NCBI GenBank assembly: GCA_014529385.2
Contig: CM043963.1
Coordinates: 97,354,412 to 97,418,411 of the forward strand
DNA: 64,000 bases
DNA from: Adiantum capillus-veneris
Taxonomy: Eukaryota > Streptophyta > Polypodiopsida > Polypodiales > Pteridaceae
Direction: 5' to 3'
Positions 49,053 through 59,722 of this stretch are shown in pieces. A program made the position numbers and the translations under genes. Numbering within the stretch: position 1 is the first letter of the stretch; each line of letters opens with the position of its first letter. The notes under the pieces were generated by a model. That model had not been told where the DNA came from. It saw only the letters and a list, made by a program, of their open reading frames with translations, and made no database searches.

Positions 49053-50250
49053 TTGGTAGAAGATACCCAAAGGGATCTAGAACCAGCACCTAGGAAGATC
49101 CAGATTACAGACACCGTGTTCCCTACGCAACAACAACCTCACCAAGTCCATAGACCCTTGGACATACCTAGTGTCATCCGAGAAGAAAGTGACTTAAAGT
49201 CATGGGAAAGTGGGCGTACTCACTTCTTGATGGAAAGAATGTTTAGAGAGGGACTACCTGATCCTATCGAAGAAATGGAGATCCCATCTTCCCCACGTCA
49301 AGGGACTCAAGGCCAAAAGGTGCCGTTAAACATTGCCAAATTGATGGATTTCATGTCTTCAGGAGTTAGAACCACCATCATGTCCAAACTATATAAAGAC
49401 CCTGAGCTAGTCTCAGCCCTTCGAGCCTTCCTCAATGGAGAACTGAAGTTTGGGCTACCACAATTTGCACAAATGGATGGAGCTGGGGAGATGCCAATAG
49501 AGGAGGAACACTTAGATCCACAACCCAACTTAGATGAGAACCTTGTTATAGAAATACCTGTTAACAAGTTGGGACAATACTTTGAGGGTGATGAATCCAA
49601 TGCAACTATACCAATCACTACTAAGGGATTAACTGTGAAGGGAATCCTTGATGGTGGCGCTAGGGTTAGCATTGTGACTAAAAATTGTTGGGAAACTATG
49701 GGAAGACCTCACCTCGCGACCACAACCATAGTAGTGAAGATGGCCAATGGGTCTATTGTTAAACCTATTGGGATGCTAGAAGATCTGAAGATCAAGGTCT
49801 TTGGACATAAAATAAGAGCTACCTTCATTGTTATGGATTTCTCCAAGCACACTATGGCATCGGAGATGATCTTAGGACGTCCTTTCATGAGGGAAGCAAA
49901 AATGGTGCATGACTGGTCTAAAAACCATGTCTACTTGCAGTTCCAAGATTCTGTCATTCGAGTGGATCTTGTGACGGGTCGAGCACATCCTCTAGGGAAC
50001 AGGTTTATAATTGATCATAGATTTGACACCACAGTTCACTCGGCCCCATTGCAGTATTGTTACACGTGTAAAGCGGACACTGATGTTGGGGAAGATTCTC
50101 CTTATATGGATGTACTACCTGGGATGACTGAGTCGGACAATGTGGATTGGGTCCACCTAGCAGCAACCATAGACACTTGGGGGAATAGGGGGACGACATG
50201 GGTAACACCTGAGGGGGATGAAATACCTGTACCCTTGCTTCTGACAAGAC
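49053..50250 (+). mobile_element. T1 protease region
   Basis: A retropepsin-like domain: VKGILDGGARVSIVTKNCWE holds the active-site loop (D-G-G instead of D-S/T-G), and ASEMILGRPFMREAKMVHDW holds the C-terminal LGRPF motif. An acidic linker precedes it. About 95% similar to T2 58925-59722. Confidence 0.78.
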
Positions 50251-50259
50251 TCATCCTTA

Positions 50260-50920
50260 TATAACAAAAAGAACATACAAATGGGTCCCTAAAGCTTCTT
50301 TAGCGACCATAGCTAGTGCTACAAAACAAAATCCTGGTAAGAAACGTCCCACTCGCTCCAAGAAATGTAAGGAAACGTGGCGTTGGATTCCAAAACGATT
50401 ATTGGAAGCCCAAGGCTACTATCAAGGAAATGATCAAATCTGGGTGCCAAAACGTAGATTGTGTTCTTACCTGTCACCTGACTCATGTGCGCCCAATCTT
50501 GTAGCTCCAAAACGAATCGACGATCGTGGAAAGAAAAAAAATCTCAGAATGCTACACACCCGCTCCAAAGCTAGTCTTGGTACCAAAGAAAGAACGATTT
50601 GTTCCACCTAGCTCAGGAAGGGGGGAGTCCCATGAAGCGTCTAGCTCCTCATGTAATGCATCCATAGAGGTAAAAGCTTCTCCACATCGTCGACCTACAA
50701 TAGTGGATCTCCATAAAGCTACAAAGGAGCCCACACCTCCCAATGTTCAAGAATCACCTGATGAACCACTTCAAATTCGATCCTGGGAGAGTACCTTACC
50801 ACCCTTGCAACTCGATGAGGCACCTAAGGTAATAGAAAACTACTGGCAAAAATCCTCACCTATTATCGACTGGAACAATTGGTTTCAAAGGGTGACGAGC
50901 TCATTTCAAACGGTATGATC
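50260..50920 (+). mobile_element. T1 post-integrase W-[VI]-P-K region
   Basis: Matches T2 54.1-53.4 kb. It has spaced words TYKWVPK, RWIPK, IWVPKRR and LVPKKERFVPPSS, then a Ser-rich stretch and an end with RSWESTLPPLQLDE and WNNWFQRVTSSFQTV. No known domain is recognised. It ends just before the polypurine tract. Confidence 0.6.
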
Positions 50921-50925
50921 TACCC

Positions 50926-50939
50926 AAGGAAGGGGGGAG
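50926..50939 (+). other. Polypurine tract of T1
   Basis: AAGGAAGGGGGGAG directly precedes TGTTTGCTGACA; the same junction is found in T2 (53388-53401). Confidence 0.8.
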
Positions 50940-51936
50940 TGTTTGCTGACAGTCATCATTCACTCATTCTCCTCTCAACCTTCCTCCCTGACCTCTTAAT
51001 TTCTGATCTTAGGGAATGTACATATAAAGCCTTATACTCACAAAAAACAAAACATAAATAAAGAGAAAGATGCAATTAGCAAACGAGTATGCACAATAAA
51101 AGTCAAAACATTGACCCAGACCTACACATTCACATCCGGTACACTGAAACAGAAACCTATGTCATAAAACACCTTTGATCCTCATCACTCGAGTGATGGA
51201 GGGTAGGTAAGATTAGTACGATAGGAGTGTTTCTGTTTTAGAGTTGAGTGATTAGCAAAGTTCCTTTTCCCACTGATGTGCCTCCTAGAGGTATTCTTTG
51301 TGTTTCTTAGTGTGTACAGGAACGTGTTGCTATTGTTAGGATTTGGACCTTCATGGAATCTTTATCTCGACTCACTCTTCAAATCAAGCGCGACCATCAA
51401 CAAAAATAGGTGTTTCTTGTCCATTAGCATTGCCCCTTATCTTTTTTGCATCTATGTTTGTCTGCTTTGATTGTGATTGGTAGCATAATATTTAGTACCT
51501 TTGTTTAGCACCAAACATTAAATTCAATGTAACTTTTTGTATAATCACTTGTCTAGGTTTAAACATCAAGAAAGTCCGACTAAGCTAGTTTGACCAAGTT
51601 AGGTGTTAGGGATCTTCTCTTAATACCATGGGGAATGCCTTCCTATTAATCAATGGTTACTTAGGTTCTTAATCCGATTTAGGCAGCATTATTTGAAATG
51701 TACTAGGGCTTTCTAGTGGGCTTGACCCTATTGACCTTTAGCTTAAGTATTATAAAGGGAGTTTACTAGTGTGATGAGCCTAGGGAGGTGTATCAGTGTT
51801 ATATGACCCCCCAAAGTTACAAAATTAAAATGATGAAAATGAACAAACAAAAAATCAAAGTGCCACATTGTAAAATCTTAAGCTGGAAGAGAAATCTCAG
51901 CTTGATTGGGTACTTTACTCACATGTATCGCCTATG
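50940..51936 (+). repeat. 3' LTR-like segment of T1
   Basis: Starts TGTTTGCTGACAG, has a CATATAAAGCC box near 51,021, and from about 51,270 is an inverted match to 52760-52084. It does not reach an end like that of the T2 5' LTR (GCGCACA). Confidence 0.7.
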
Positions 51937-52083
51937 GTACTAGAGCCCTAGAGGTTCCCAGTATGGGCACTTTTCCTTGAAAAGCAAAAAACCCAAGGCA
52001 TACAAAATAAGCACACACATCGAAATTGAATCACTGTGAAAAGACTTTGGGGGGTCAAAGAAAAGGTAATCAGTCAGGCAACA
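51937..52083. other. 147-base spacer at the tail-to-tail junction of T1 and T2
   Basis: Separates two inverted arms that are about 90% identical over some 670 bases. On the minus strand it reads as a continuation of the T2 LTR, so T1 may be the arm that was cut. The word CCTATGGTAC/CCTATGTTGC marks the two arm ends. Confidence 0.6.
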
Positions 52084-53387
52084 TAGGCGATACATGTGAG
52101 TGAAGTACCTAATCAAGCTGAGGTTTCTATTCCAGCTTAAGATTTTACATTGTGGCACTTTGATTTTTCATTTATTCATTTTCAGCACTTTAATTTTGTA
52201 ACTTTGGGGGGTCATATAACACTGTTACCCTCCCCAGGCTCATCACACTAGTAAACTCCCTTTATAATACTTAAGCTAAAGGTCAATAGGGACTAAGCCC
52301 ACTAGAAATCCCTAGTACACTTCACACAATGGTGCCTAAATCGGATTAAGAGACTAAGTAACCATTGATTATTAGGAAGGCATTCCCCATGGTATTAAGA
52401 GAAGATCTCTAACACCTAACTTGGTCAAACTAGCTTAGTTGGACTGCTTGATTTTTAAACCTAGACAAGTGATTATGACAAAAAAATTACATTGAATTTA
52501 ATGTTTGGTACTAAGCAAATGTACTGAATATTATGCTACCAATCACAATCAAAGCAGACAAACATGGATGCAAAAAAGATAAGGGACAATGCTAATGGAC
52601 AAGAAACACCTGTTTGTGTTGATGGTCGCGCTTGATTTGCAGTGTGAAAGAGAGAAATATTCCACCAAATCCTAATAACAACAACACGTTTCTGTACACA
52701 CACAAAGAATACCTCTAGGAGACACATTAGTGGGAAAAGGTACCAACACTGATTGAACACAATTAAAAAACATAAGGAAAAAACCCCTATCCTCGTCATC
52801 GAGATAAACAAAGTTATCATCCATGAGACCATATGTGCCATCCGTGTAGTCATGCAAATCCTCTTCTTCATCATAGGTACCCATGTTTACTAAGAAGGTC
52901 ACTGAGACACCTATAGTCATCTTGGTCAAAAGGGTAGGCTTGTGCAATGGGAGAAACGCTCTCTACTAAGTATGGATCAATCGTGGTCAAGAGACGTATC
53001 AGCCATTCTAACTCCTCAAAATTCCTCTCACATGCTAGCGTACCTACCAAATCCCATTCACATGCAAGCACCAAAAAGACCATGTGAAACATTTGTGAAA
53101 AGTAACGAGGGTACCTCTCACCCAAGGCAGGAGTGGATGACTCTAGCGTACTAGCCATATTTGTACACGCAAATAGATGATGGTTAGAGTGCAAATATTA
53201 CAAGGGTCGTGTTCTTGTGCATAATGTGTTTTTATGATTTTGTGTTAGGGCTCTTGCTCGTTTACTTTTTTATCTTTTTTTTTTGGTGAGTATAAGGCTT
53301 TATATATACATTCCCTAAGATTGGAGATTAAGAATTTAGGGAGGAAGGTTGAGAGGGAAGCAAGTGAATGATGGATGTCAGCAAACA
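52084..53387 (-). repeat. 3' LTR-like segment of T2
   Basis: On the minus strand, starts TGTTTGCTGACATCC at 53387 with a TATATATAAAG box near 53300-53308. It is longer than the T1 arm because it carries about 300 extra bases with an open frame (52871-53158). Confidence 0.72.
52871..53158 (-). mobile_element. Frame of 95 codons inside the T2 LTR-like segment
   Basis: Minus strand, starts MASTLESSTPALGERYPRYF and ends SDLLSKHGYL. It lies about 145 bases downstream of the LTR TATA box, so an LTR transcript would begin just ahead of it. The predicted product is Leu-rich, has two Cys-Glu pairs (ACEWD and ACERN) and an acidic C-terminal half. An acidic stretch (YDEEEDLHDYTDG) follows in the next few dozen bases. 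The family is not recognised, and it has no counterpart in the T1 arm. It could be an element accessory gene or chance. Confidence 0.4.
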
Positions 53388-53401
53388 CTCCCCCCTTCCT
53401 T

Positions 53402-53990
53402 GGGTAGATCATACCGTTTGAAATGTGCTCGTCACCCTTTGAAACCAATTGTTCCAAGTTGTCATGGGTGAAGGCTCTAACCAATAGTTTTGGACCACTC
53501 TATGCGTTTCATCTAGTTGCAAGGGTGGTAAGGTACTCTCCCATGATTTTATTTGCAACATAGTTGTAGGTGGTGAACTTACAACGGGAGGTGCAAACTC
53601 TTTCTTGCTTGTATGGATATGTACAGTGGTAGGTGGAGGTTGTGTCGAAGCTTCTATTTCTGTATAGGAACTACACGAAGAGCAAGAAGCTTCATTTGAT
53701 TTTGATGTTCCTGAGCTAGGTGGAACAAATCGTTCTTTCTTCGATACCCAAACTAGCTCTAGAGCAGGTGTGTAGCATTTCGTGATTTTTTCTTTTCCAC
53801 GATCTTCAATTTGTTTTGGAGCCACAGGATTGAGCTCACATGGGCCCGGTGACAAGTAAGAGCACAATTTACGTTTTGACACCCAGATTTGATCATTTCC
53901 TTTATAGCAGCCTTGGGCTTCCAATAGTTTTTTAGGAATTCAGCACAACGTTTCTTTACATTTCTTGGGGCAAATGAGACGTCTCTTACC
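53402..53990 (-). mobile_element. T2 post-integrase W-V-[PS]-K region
   Basis: Minus strand. Words IWVSKRKLCSYLSPGPC and LVWVSKKERFVPPSS, a Ser/Cys-rich stretch, then IKSWESTLPPLQLDE and WNNWFQRVTSTFQTV. Parallels T1 50260-50920. No known domain is recognised; it may be an accessory or late-gag-like protein. Confidence 0.6.
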
Positions 53991-53996
53991 AGGCTC

Positions 53997-54548
53997 CTAT
54001 CTTTTTGCACTAGCTATGGTCGCTAAAGGAGCTTTAGGGACCCACTTGTATGTTTTCTTTGTTATATTGGGATGGGTTTTGTGTGTCCCAAGCTTTATTT
54101 CAACTACATCAATTGAAGCTCTAGGGAGTTGGGCTATGGGGATATATGGTTCAACCTCTTGGACATGCAATGTTTTGGGTTTTATTTCCTTAAGAGACAA
54201 TATCTCAGGAACTATGGCTTGAATGGCAAGGCTAAGAGTTGGTTTCTGTGTTGTGACAACCCCTGTCCCCCAATCAATAGTGCATTTGGTGGCTATCATC
54301 CACGTGCGTCCTAGATTTATATTACCCTCCATAGTTCCAACAGGCATGACCAAAAAGTCTTGAGCTACAACCCCATTGTCATAACTGACAGAAGTGTGCC
54401 AGATTCCAAAAACCGAAGTTTTTTTCTTGTTGACACACTTGACTTGGATAATACTGTCAGATAGAGGTGGCTTCCCTAACTGACACCACACCCCATATGA
54501 TAGCATATTATATTTAGCACCTGTGTCCAATAAGGTGTTATATAGCAC
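53997..54548 (-). mobile_element. T2 second retropepsin-like domain, downstream of integrase
   Basis: Minus strand. YNTLLDTGAKYNMLSYGVWC has the D-T-G active-site loop of an aspartic protease, and MEGNINLGRTWMIATKCTID has the C-terminal LGR-W motif. It is separate from the usual protease at 58925-59722. It lies right after the integrase and leads into the TYKWVPK word. Ty3 elements normally carry one protease, so this is an extra, possibly regulatory or decayed, copy. Confidence 0.65.
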
Positions 54549-54581
54549 TTTTCCATAGGTGCTATTTAGCTCAATAGGGTA

Positions 54582-55780
54582 TCATAGAGGTGTGTCAGAG
54601 TCTAACCAATCCTCGTCGATTTCAACGTGGAATGCATGTGTGACTCCAAGGTTAGCCTCTCGTTTTCGCCTTATGCGTCGTTGTCGCTCCTTAGCCTTCA
54701 CTTGAGCTTGTATCTTCTTCAGTTCTGTCTGTGCCTTGGCTGCCTTTTTTGTATGGATGGCACGTAGCTCCTCTTGGCTTAAAGGATCATAGTATCTTTT
54801 AAATTTTCTCCCATTGAGGAATCCAATGGTTTCAACTCCATCAAGAGTCTCCACACGAATGGTTCCTTGTGGGGTGATCTCACATACTCTATATGGTCCT
54901 TTTCCCGCATATCTCAACTTGTACTTTTCGTTACGCACTCCATACATAAGGAATTTATCACCAACATTGATATCTTTGTTCTTTAGATGACGGTCAAACC
55001 ATTTCTTCCTCCTATCTTTCTCCACAAGTGCATTTTGCACAGCTGATTGCCTCTCTTCATCTAGCCTTTCAAGGATATATAATCGCTCAACTAAGGGGTT
55101 ACCATCCCAACCTTCTTGAGAAGCTACTCGCAGACTAGGAACAACAAACTCCCATGGCATAACCGCTTCTTGTCCATACACCATCTTAAACAGTGTGCAG
55201 TTAATGGCAACTTTGTACGCAGTACGATAAGCCCATAGAGCTGATGTAAGCTTTAAATCCCAATCTGTGCGATGAGCTTCCACCGTTTTGGTTGAGATAG
55301 AGATTAAGGTCTTGTTGGTGCTCTCAGCTTGGCCATTTGCTTGTGGATAATAAGGTGTGGACTTATGGTGAGCTATCATAAAGTTGGTAGTGAGTTCTTT
55401 TATTTCTCCATTTATAAAATGAGTACCATTGTCACTCACAATCTCAAAGGGACAACCAAATGTTGTAATGATGTTCTCAAAGAGAAACTTGACAGTTGAC
55501 CTTGCATCGGTCTTACGCGTCGCCCTGGCTTCCGCCCACTTTGTCACATAGTCAGTGGCAACGATAATATATCGAGATTGAGTGCTACGAGCTGCCGGAC
55601 TAATTGGGCCTACAAAGTCCAAACCCCATTTTTCAAATGCTTCACTTTAACAGGATGTAAGGGTATCCTATCCTTTCGTTGTGTGATCTTGTAACGTTGG
55701 CGTTCATCACATCCTTTTGCAAAAAGTGATGCATCCTTAAATAAGGTTGGCCACCAATAGCCTGATTGCAACACCTGGAT
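54582..55780 (-). mobile_element. T2 integrase region
   Basis: Minus strand. The zinc-binding part near 55.7 kb shows YWWP- and C-x-x-C-like words. The core shows MDFVGPISPAARSTQSRYII, ATDYVTKWAEA, VSDNGTHFINGEI and YYPQANGQAESTNKTL, which carry the D, D and E of the catalytic triad. The C-terminal part shows FLMYGVRNEKYKLRYAGKGP, then a long basic tail (KERQRRIRRKREAN). No chromodomain, as expected for Tat/Athila. Confidence 0.85.
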
Positions 55781-57052
55781 GGTAGCTTGATAATCCTCAT
55801 CTTGTATGTGGATGACATGTTACTTGCTGGTAGACAAATGGCAGAAATTTCAGCTCTTAAGTCAAAAATGGCAAAGGTTTTTGACATGAAAGACATGGGT
55901 GAGGCTAGTCATATACTGGGTATGCTTATCCAGCGAGATAGGTTAAAGAAGATGCTTTACTTATCTCAGGAAGAGTATATTGACAAGGTGTTGCAACGTT
56001 TCCATATGGACAGGGGAAAGGCATTGATGATACCATTGCCATCATATGTGAAACTTAGCAACCAAGATTGCCCACAGTCTGAGGTGGAAAAGGTTTAAAT
56101 GGATAAGGTGCCCACTGCCATATGCGTCTGCATGTGGGAGTTTGATGTATGCAATGATTGCTACAGGTCCGGATATTGCATTTGCAGTGGGAGTGGTTAG
56201 CAGATATATGTCAAATCCCGGCAAGAAACATTGGGAGGCAGTGAAAGGTATCATGAGATACTTAAAACATACAAAGAGTATGCACATATGCTATGGTAGT
56301 CACGATTTGAGTGTCAGAGGATACACTGACTCAAATTTGGATAAGAGGAGACCTACATCAGGCTATGTCTTTACATTGGCTGGAGGTGCCATATCATGGT
56401 GATCTCGATTACAAGATTGTATTACGCAGTCTACTATAGAAGCTGAGTATGTTGCAGCAAATGAGGCATGAAAAGAATCTATTTGGCTTGGTAGATTGGT
56501 AGCAGACTTGGGAATCAAAGTAGACATGCCAGAGTTATATTGTGATAGTCAAAGTGCTATACAATTGGTAGTGTTCCATTCGAAGACTAAGCATATTGAT
56601 GTGAAATATCACTTCATTAGGGAAGTACTTGAAGACAAGCAGATACAACTGATGAAGATCCACATCAAGGACAATCCTGCTGATCTACTCACAAAGGGAC
56701 TTCCAGGAGAGGGCTTTGTGCATTGTCGTGAGTTATTGGGCATTGGATAGATGGCAACCATGTAAATCTTTGTACATTTATGTTCATAGATTTACAGTTA
56801 CTTAAAGTGCCACATTGGACTTTAAGTGGGAGGTTGTTGGGATTAAAGCCCAAATGGCCTCTTATACGGATATGCCCAGCCGCCCACCTAACTCACTTAT
56901 CACTAACTCTTTGTATATACTTACATATACTTTTGTGAATAATAAGGTTTTGGGAGATAACCCTTCAAATGAATTCTCTACGTATTGTGTAAGCTCTCTG
57001 TGTATCTGTGTGTGTGTGTGTGAGTCGATCTACGCTCCGCTCCGCGACTTCA
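55780..57052 (+). mobile_element. C2: 3' part of a Ty1/copia element in T2
   Basis: Plus strand: RT from the YVDDMLLAGR motif onward, RNase H, polypurine tract (56819-56834) and 3' LTR (56835-57052). Very close to C1 in RT and in the stretch before the LTR, but a distinct sub-family. No 5' half is seen, and the RNase H part of T2 is not present beside it, so the T2 sequence was also changed here. It has several breaks. Confidence 0.85.
56835..57052 (+). repeat. 3' LTR of C2
   Basis: 218 bases, TGTTGGGATTAAAGCCC to CGACTTCA. Its 5' 30 bases resemble the C1 LTR; the rest differs. Contains a short GT tract near 57008-57021. Confidence 0.85.
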
Positions 57053-57057
57053 CAATA

Positions 57058-58007
57058 TGCATATGAAAAATTACATTCCAATCGGGCACTCATAGAATAA
57101 GAGCGCTAGTCAAGGTCTTTTTCAATGATTCGTAAGCATGGTCACACTCCGCAGTCCATTGGAACTCAAAAAGAAGCTTGTACAAAGGACGAGCTATCTC
57201 GACAAAGTTTAAAATAAACCGTCGGTAATAACCAACATGGCCCATGAACCTTTGAACTCCTTTATAGTTTGTAGGTGGTGGCAATTCAACAATGGCTTTA
57301 ATTTTGCTCCCATCTGTGGAAATCCCATTGTTGGACACTATATGCACTAAAATGACTCCATGTTTAACCCAAAATTGGCATTTGAAAGGGTTTAAGGAGA
57401 TGCGATGCAATCTACACTTCTCAAACACTTTTTGTAAGCATGATAGATGTTCTTTCCAAGAGGAATAAACACAAAGGTCATCTAAGAAAGCTTCACAAAA
57501 CCCCCTCAGATATTCGTTAAAAGTAGTGTTTATTAATCTTTGAAAGGTAGCAGGGGCATTGGTTAAACCAAAAGCCATAATAAGAAATGCGAACACTCCA
57601 AATTCGGTTATAAAGGTTGTTTTAGCTTGGTCCTCCAGCACAATTGTGATTTGATTGTAGCCAGAGTACCCATCTAAAAAGCTATAAGCTTCCTTCCCTG
57701 CAACTCTTTCAAGCACATGTTCTGAATATGGCAAGGGGTAATGGTCCCTCCTACTGGCGGCATTGACCTTCTTGAGATCCACGCACACTCTGAGTTTCCA
57801 ATTCTTCTTTGGCACAATCACTATTGGAGACACCCATTCCGAGTGCTCAATAGGGTATATGAATCCGCATTCCACAAGCTTTTCAATCTCTTCTTGAACG
57901 ATTTTTGCATATTTGGGATTCATTGGGTAGGGTCGTTGCTGAACTGGTTTAGCCATGCTATTCATGGGGATTGTGTGTTGCACCACGGAAGGTGGAACAC
58001 CTTTCAT
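57058..58007 (-). mobile_element. T2 reverse transcriptase region
   Basis: Minus strand. RPYPMNPKYAKIVQEEIEKL, SPIVIVPKKNWKLRVCVDLK, YSFLDGYSGYNQITI, MAFGLTNAPATFQRL, and the catalytic segment FLDDLCVYS, then VQRFMGHVGYYRRFI. The catalytic box reads FLDD instead of the usual YxDD. Typical Tat/Athila RT. Confidence 0.85.
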
Positions 58008-58161
58008 ATCATGATAAGTCTAGGCAAATATATCCCTGAATTCCTTGAGAAGTTCTTTAAGTACACACTCCTCAGTCTCTGTCAGATCTTGGGCAATGAA
58101 AACAGGTTTAGACTCTTCTCATGGGTCTGCTAACTCTATTTCCTTAACTATCGCTGGACCG

Positions 58162-58830
58162 TCATAGACTCCATTGCTCCCATCGATAGGTTTTCTTTTG
58201 AGCCTTTGTATACACAACCTTACGTTCCTCTGTGGTATAGGATTTGAAATGTTCAGGTGCAGGGTGTAAGTCTGTGGGGTGTTGTTGTTCTGTGGACTGT
58301 GCTTTCACTTCCGATTCCTTTTGTTGTTGAGCTAACTCTCGATTTTGTCGTCTCCTTATAGTACGGCTCAACTTTGGATTCTTTGTAGCCTCTAGTTGTG
58401 CGATGTCAATGGGTTGTGGACTACACCACATAACTCTTTGAAGGTATTCACCCCAGCTATCTACCAACTTTTGATGAGCATCACATGCCCCTATATAATT
58501 AAGCCATTCTACGGTAGATTTCTTTTCATTTATTCTAGCATGCACATTTGCTCGATATCGTCGCCTCTTATATCTCTTACTCGTCTTGGTTAATTCTCGA
58601 TTACGGTCGATCTCTAGTGAAGAGTCATTAGATGAATTGCTTCTTGTGTCTTCTGCTCCCTTGGATAGATTGTCATCTAGGGTACCACTGGCCCTTGAAT
58701 GGTTTGTCCCCACATTTGCACTAAAATTTAACTCAGATTCTTGAATCTTCCCCAACATCAGTGTCCGCTTTACACGTGTAACAATACTGCAATGGGGCCG
58801 AGTGAACTGTGGTGTCAGATCTATGATCAA
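58162..58830 (-). mobile_element. T2 protease-RT linker, basic
   Basis: Minus strand, about 220 codons. Rich in Lys, Arg and Gln, with SKRYKRRRYRANVHARI and TIRRRQNRELAQQQK. No known domain. It lies where Tat/Athila elements have a poorly conserved linker between protease and RT. Confidence 0.6.
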
Positions 58831-58924
58831 TTATAAACCTATTTTCTAGAGGATGTGCTCGACCCATCACAAGATCCACTCGAATGACAGAATCTTAGAA
58901 CTGCAACTAGACATGGTTTTTAGA

Positions 58925-59722
58925 TCAGTCATGCACCATTTTTGCTTCCCTCATGAAAGGACGTCCTAAGATCATCTCCGATGCCATAGTGTGTTTGGAG
59001 AAATCCATAACAATGAAGGTAATCCTTATTTTATGTCCAAAGACTTTGATCTTGAGATCTTCTAGCATCCCAATAGGTTTAACAATAGACCCATTGGCCA
59101 TCTTCACTACTATGGTTGTGGTTGCAAGGTGAGGTCTTCCCATAGTTTCCCAGCAATTTTTAGTCACAATGCTAACCCTAGCACCACCATCAAGGATTCC
59201 CTTCACAGTTAATTCCTTAGTAGTGATTGGTATGGTCGCATTGGATTCATCACCCTCAAAGTATTGTCCCAACTTGTTAACAGGTATTTCTATAACAAGG
59301 TTCTCATCTAGGTTGGGTTGTGGATCTAACTGTTCCTCCTCTATTGGCATCTCCCCAGCTCCATCCATCTGTGCAAATTGTGATAGCCCAACCTTTAGCT
59401 CTCCATTGAGGAAGGCTCGAAGAGCTGAGACTAGCTCAGGGTCTTTATATAGTTTGGACATGATGGTGGTTCTAACTTCTGAAGACATGAAATCCATCAA
59501 TTTGGCAATGTTTAATGGCACCTTTTGGGCTTCAGTCCCTTGACGTGCGGAAGATGGGATCTCCATTTCTTCGATAGGATCAAGTAGCCCCTCTGTAAAT
59601 CTTTCCATCAAGAAGTGAGTACGCCCACTTTCCCATGACTTTAAGTCACTTTCTTCTTGGATGTCACTAGGTATAGCTAAGGGTCTATGGACTTGGTGAT
59701 GTTGTTGTTGCATAGGGAACAC
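58925..59722 (-). mobile_element. T2 protease region
   Basis: Minus strand. VKGILDGGARVSIVTKNCWE and ASEMILGRPFMREAKMVHD are the two signature parts of the retropepsin fold. Near-identical to T1 49053-50250. Confidence 0.8.

Larger units (their letters stand above)
43681..51936 (+). mobile_element. T1: Tat/Athila-like Ty3 element, composite, broken
   Basis: Parts: LTR 43681-44599, tRNA-Asp-like primer site, 2.5-kb leader, gag-like region, protease, a post-integrase region, polypurine tract, LTR-like 3' end from 50940. From about 47,840 on it is very close to T2, which lies inverted on the other side of 52 kb. Its 5' LTR does not resemble its 3' LTR, and the coding part before 47,840 does not match T2 gag, so it looks like a chimera of two related elements. 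RT and integrase are not present. Clearly broken. Confidence 0.75.

Noticed and set aside
52871-53194. Earlier ATG for the LTR-internal frame (53194 instead of 53158)
   Set aside because: The extra 12 residues have no support; the ATG at 53158 is used only as the more conservative choice and remains uncertain.
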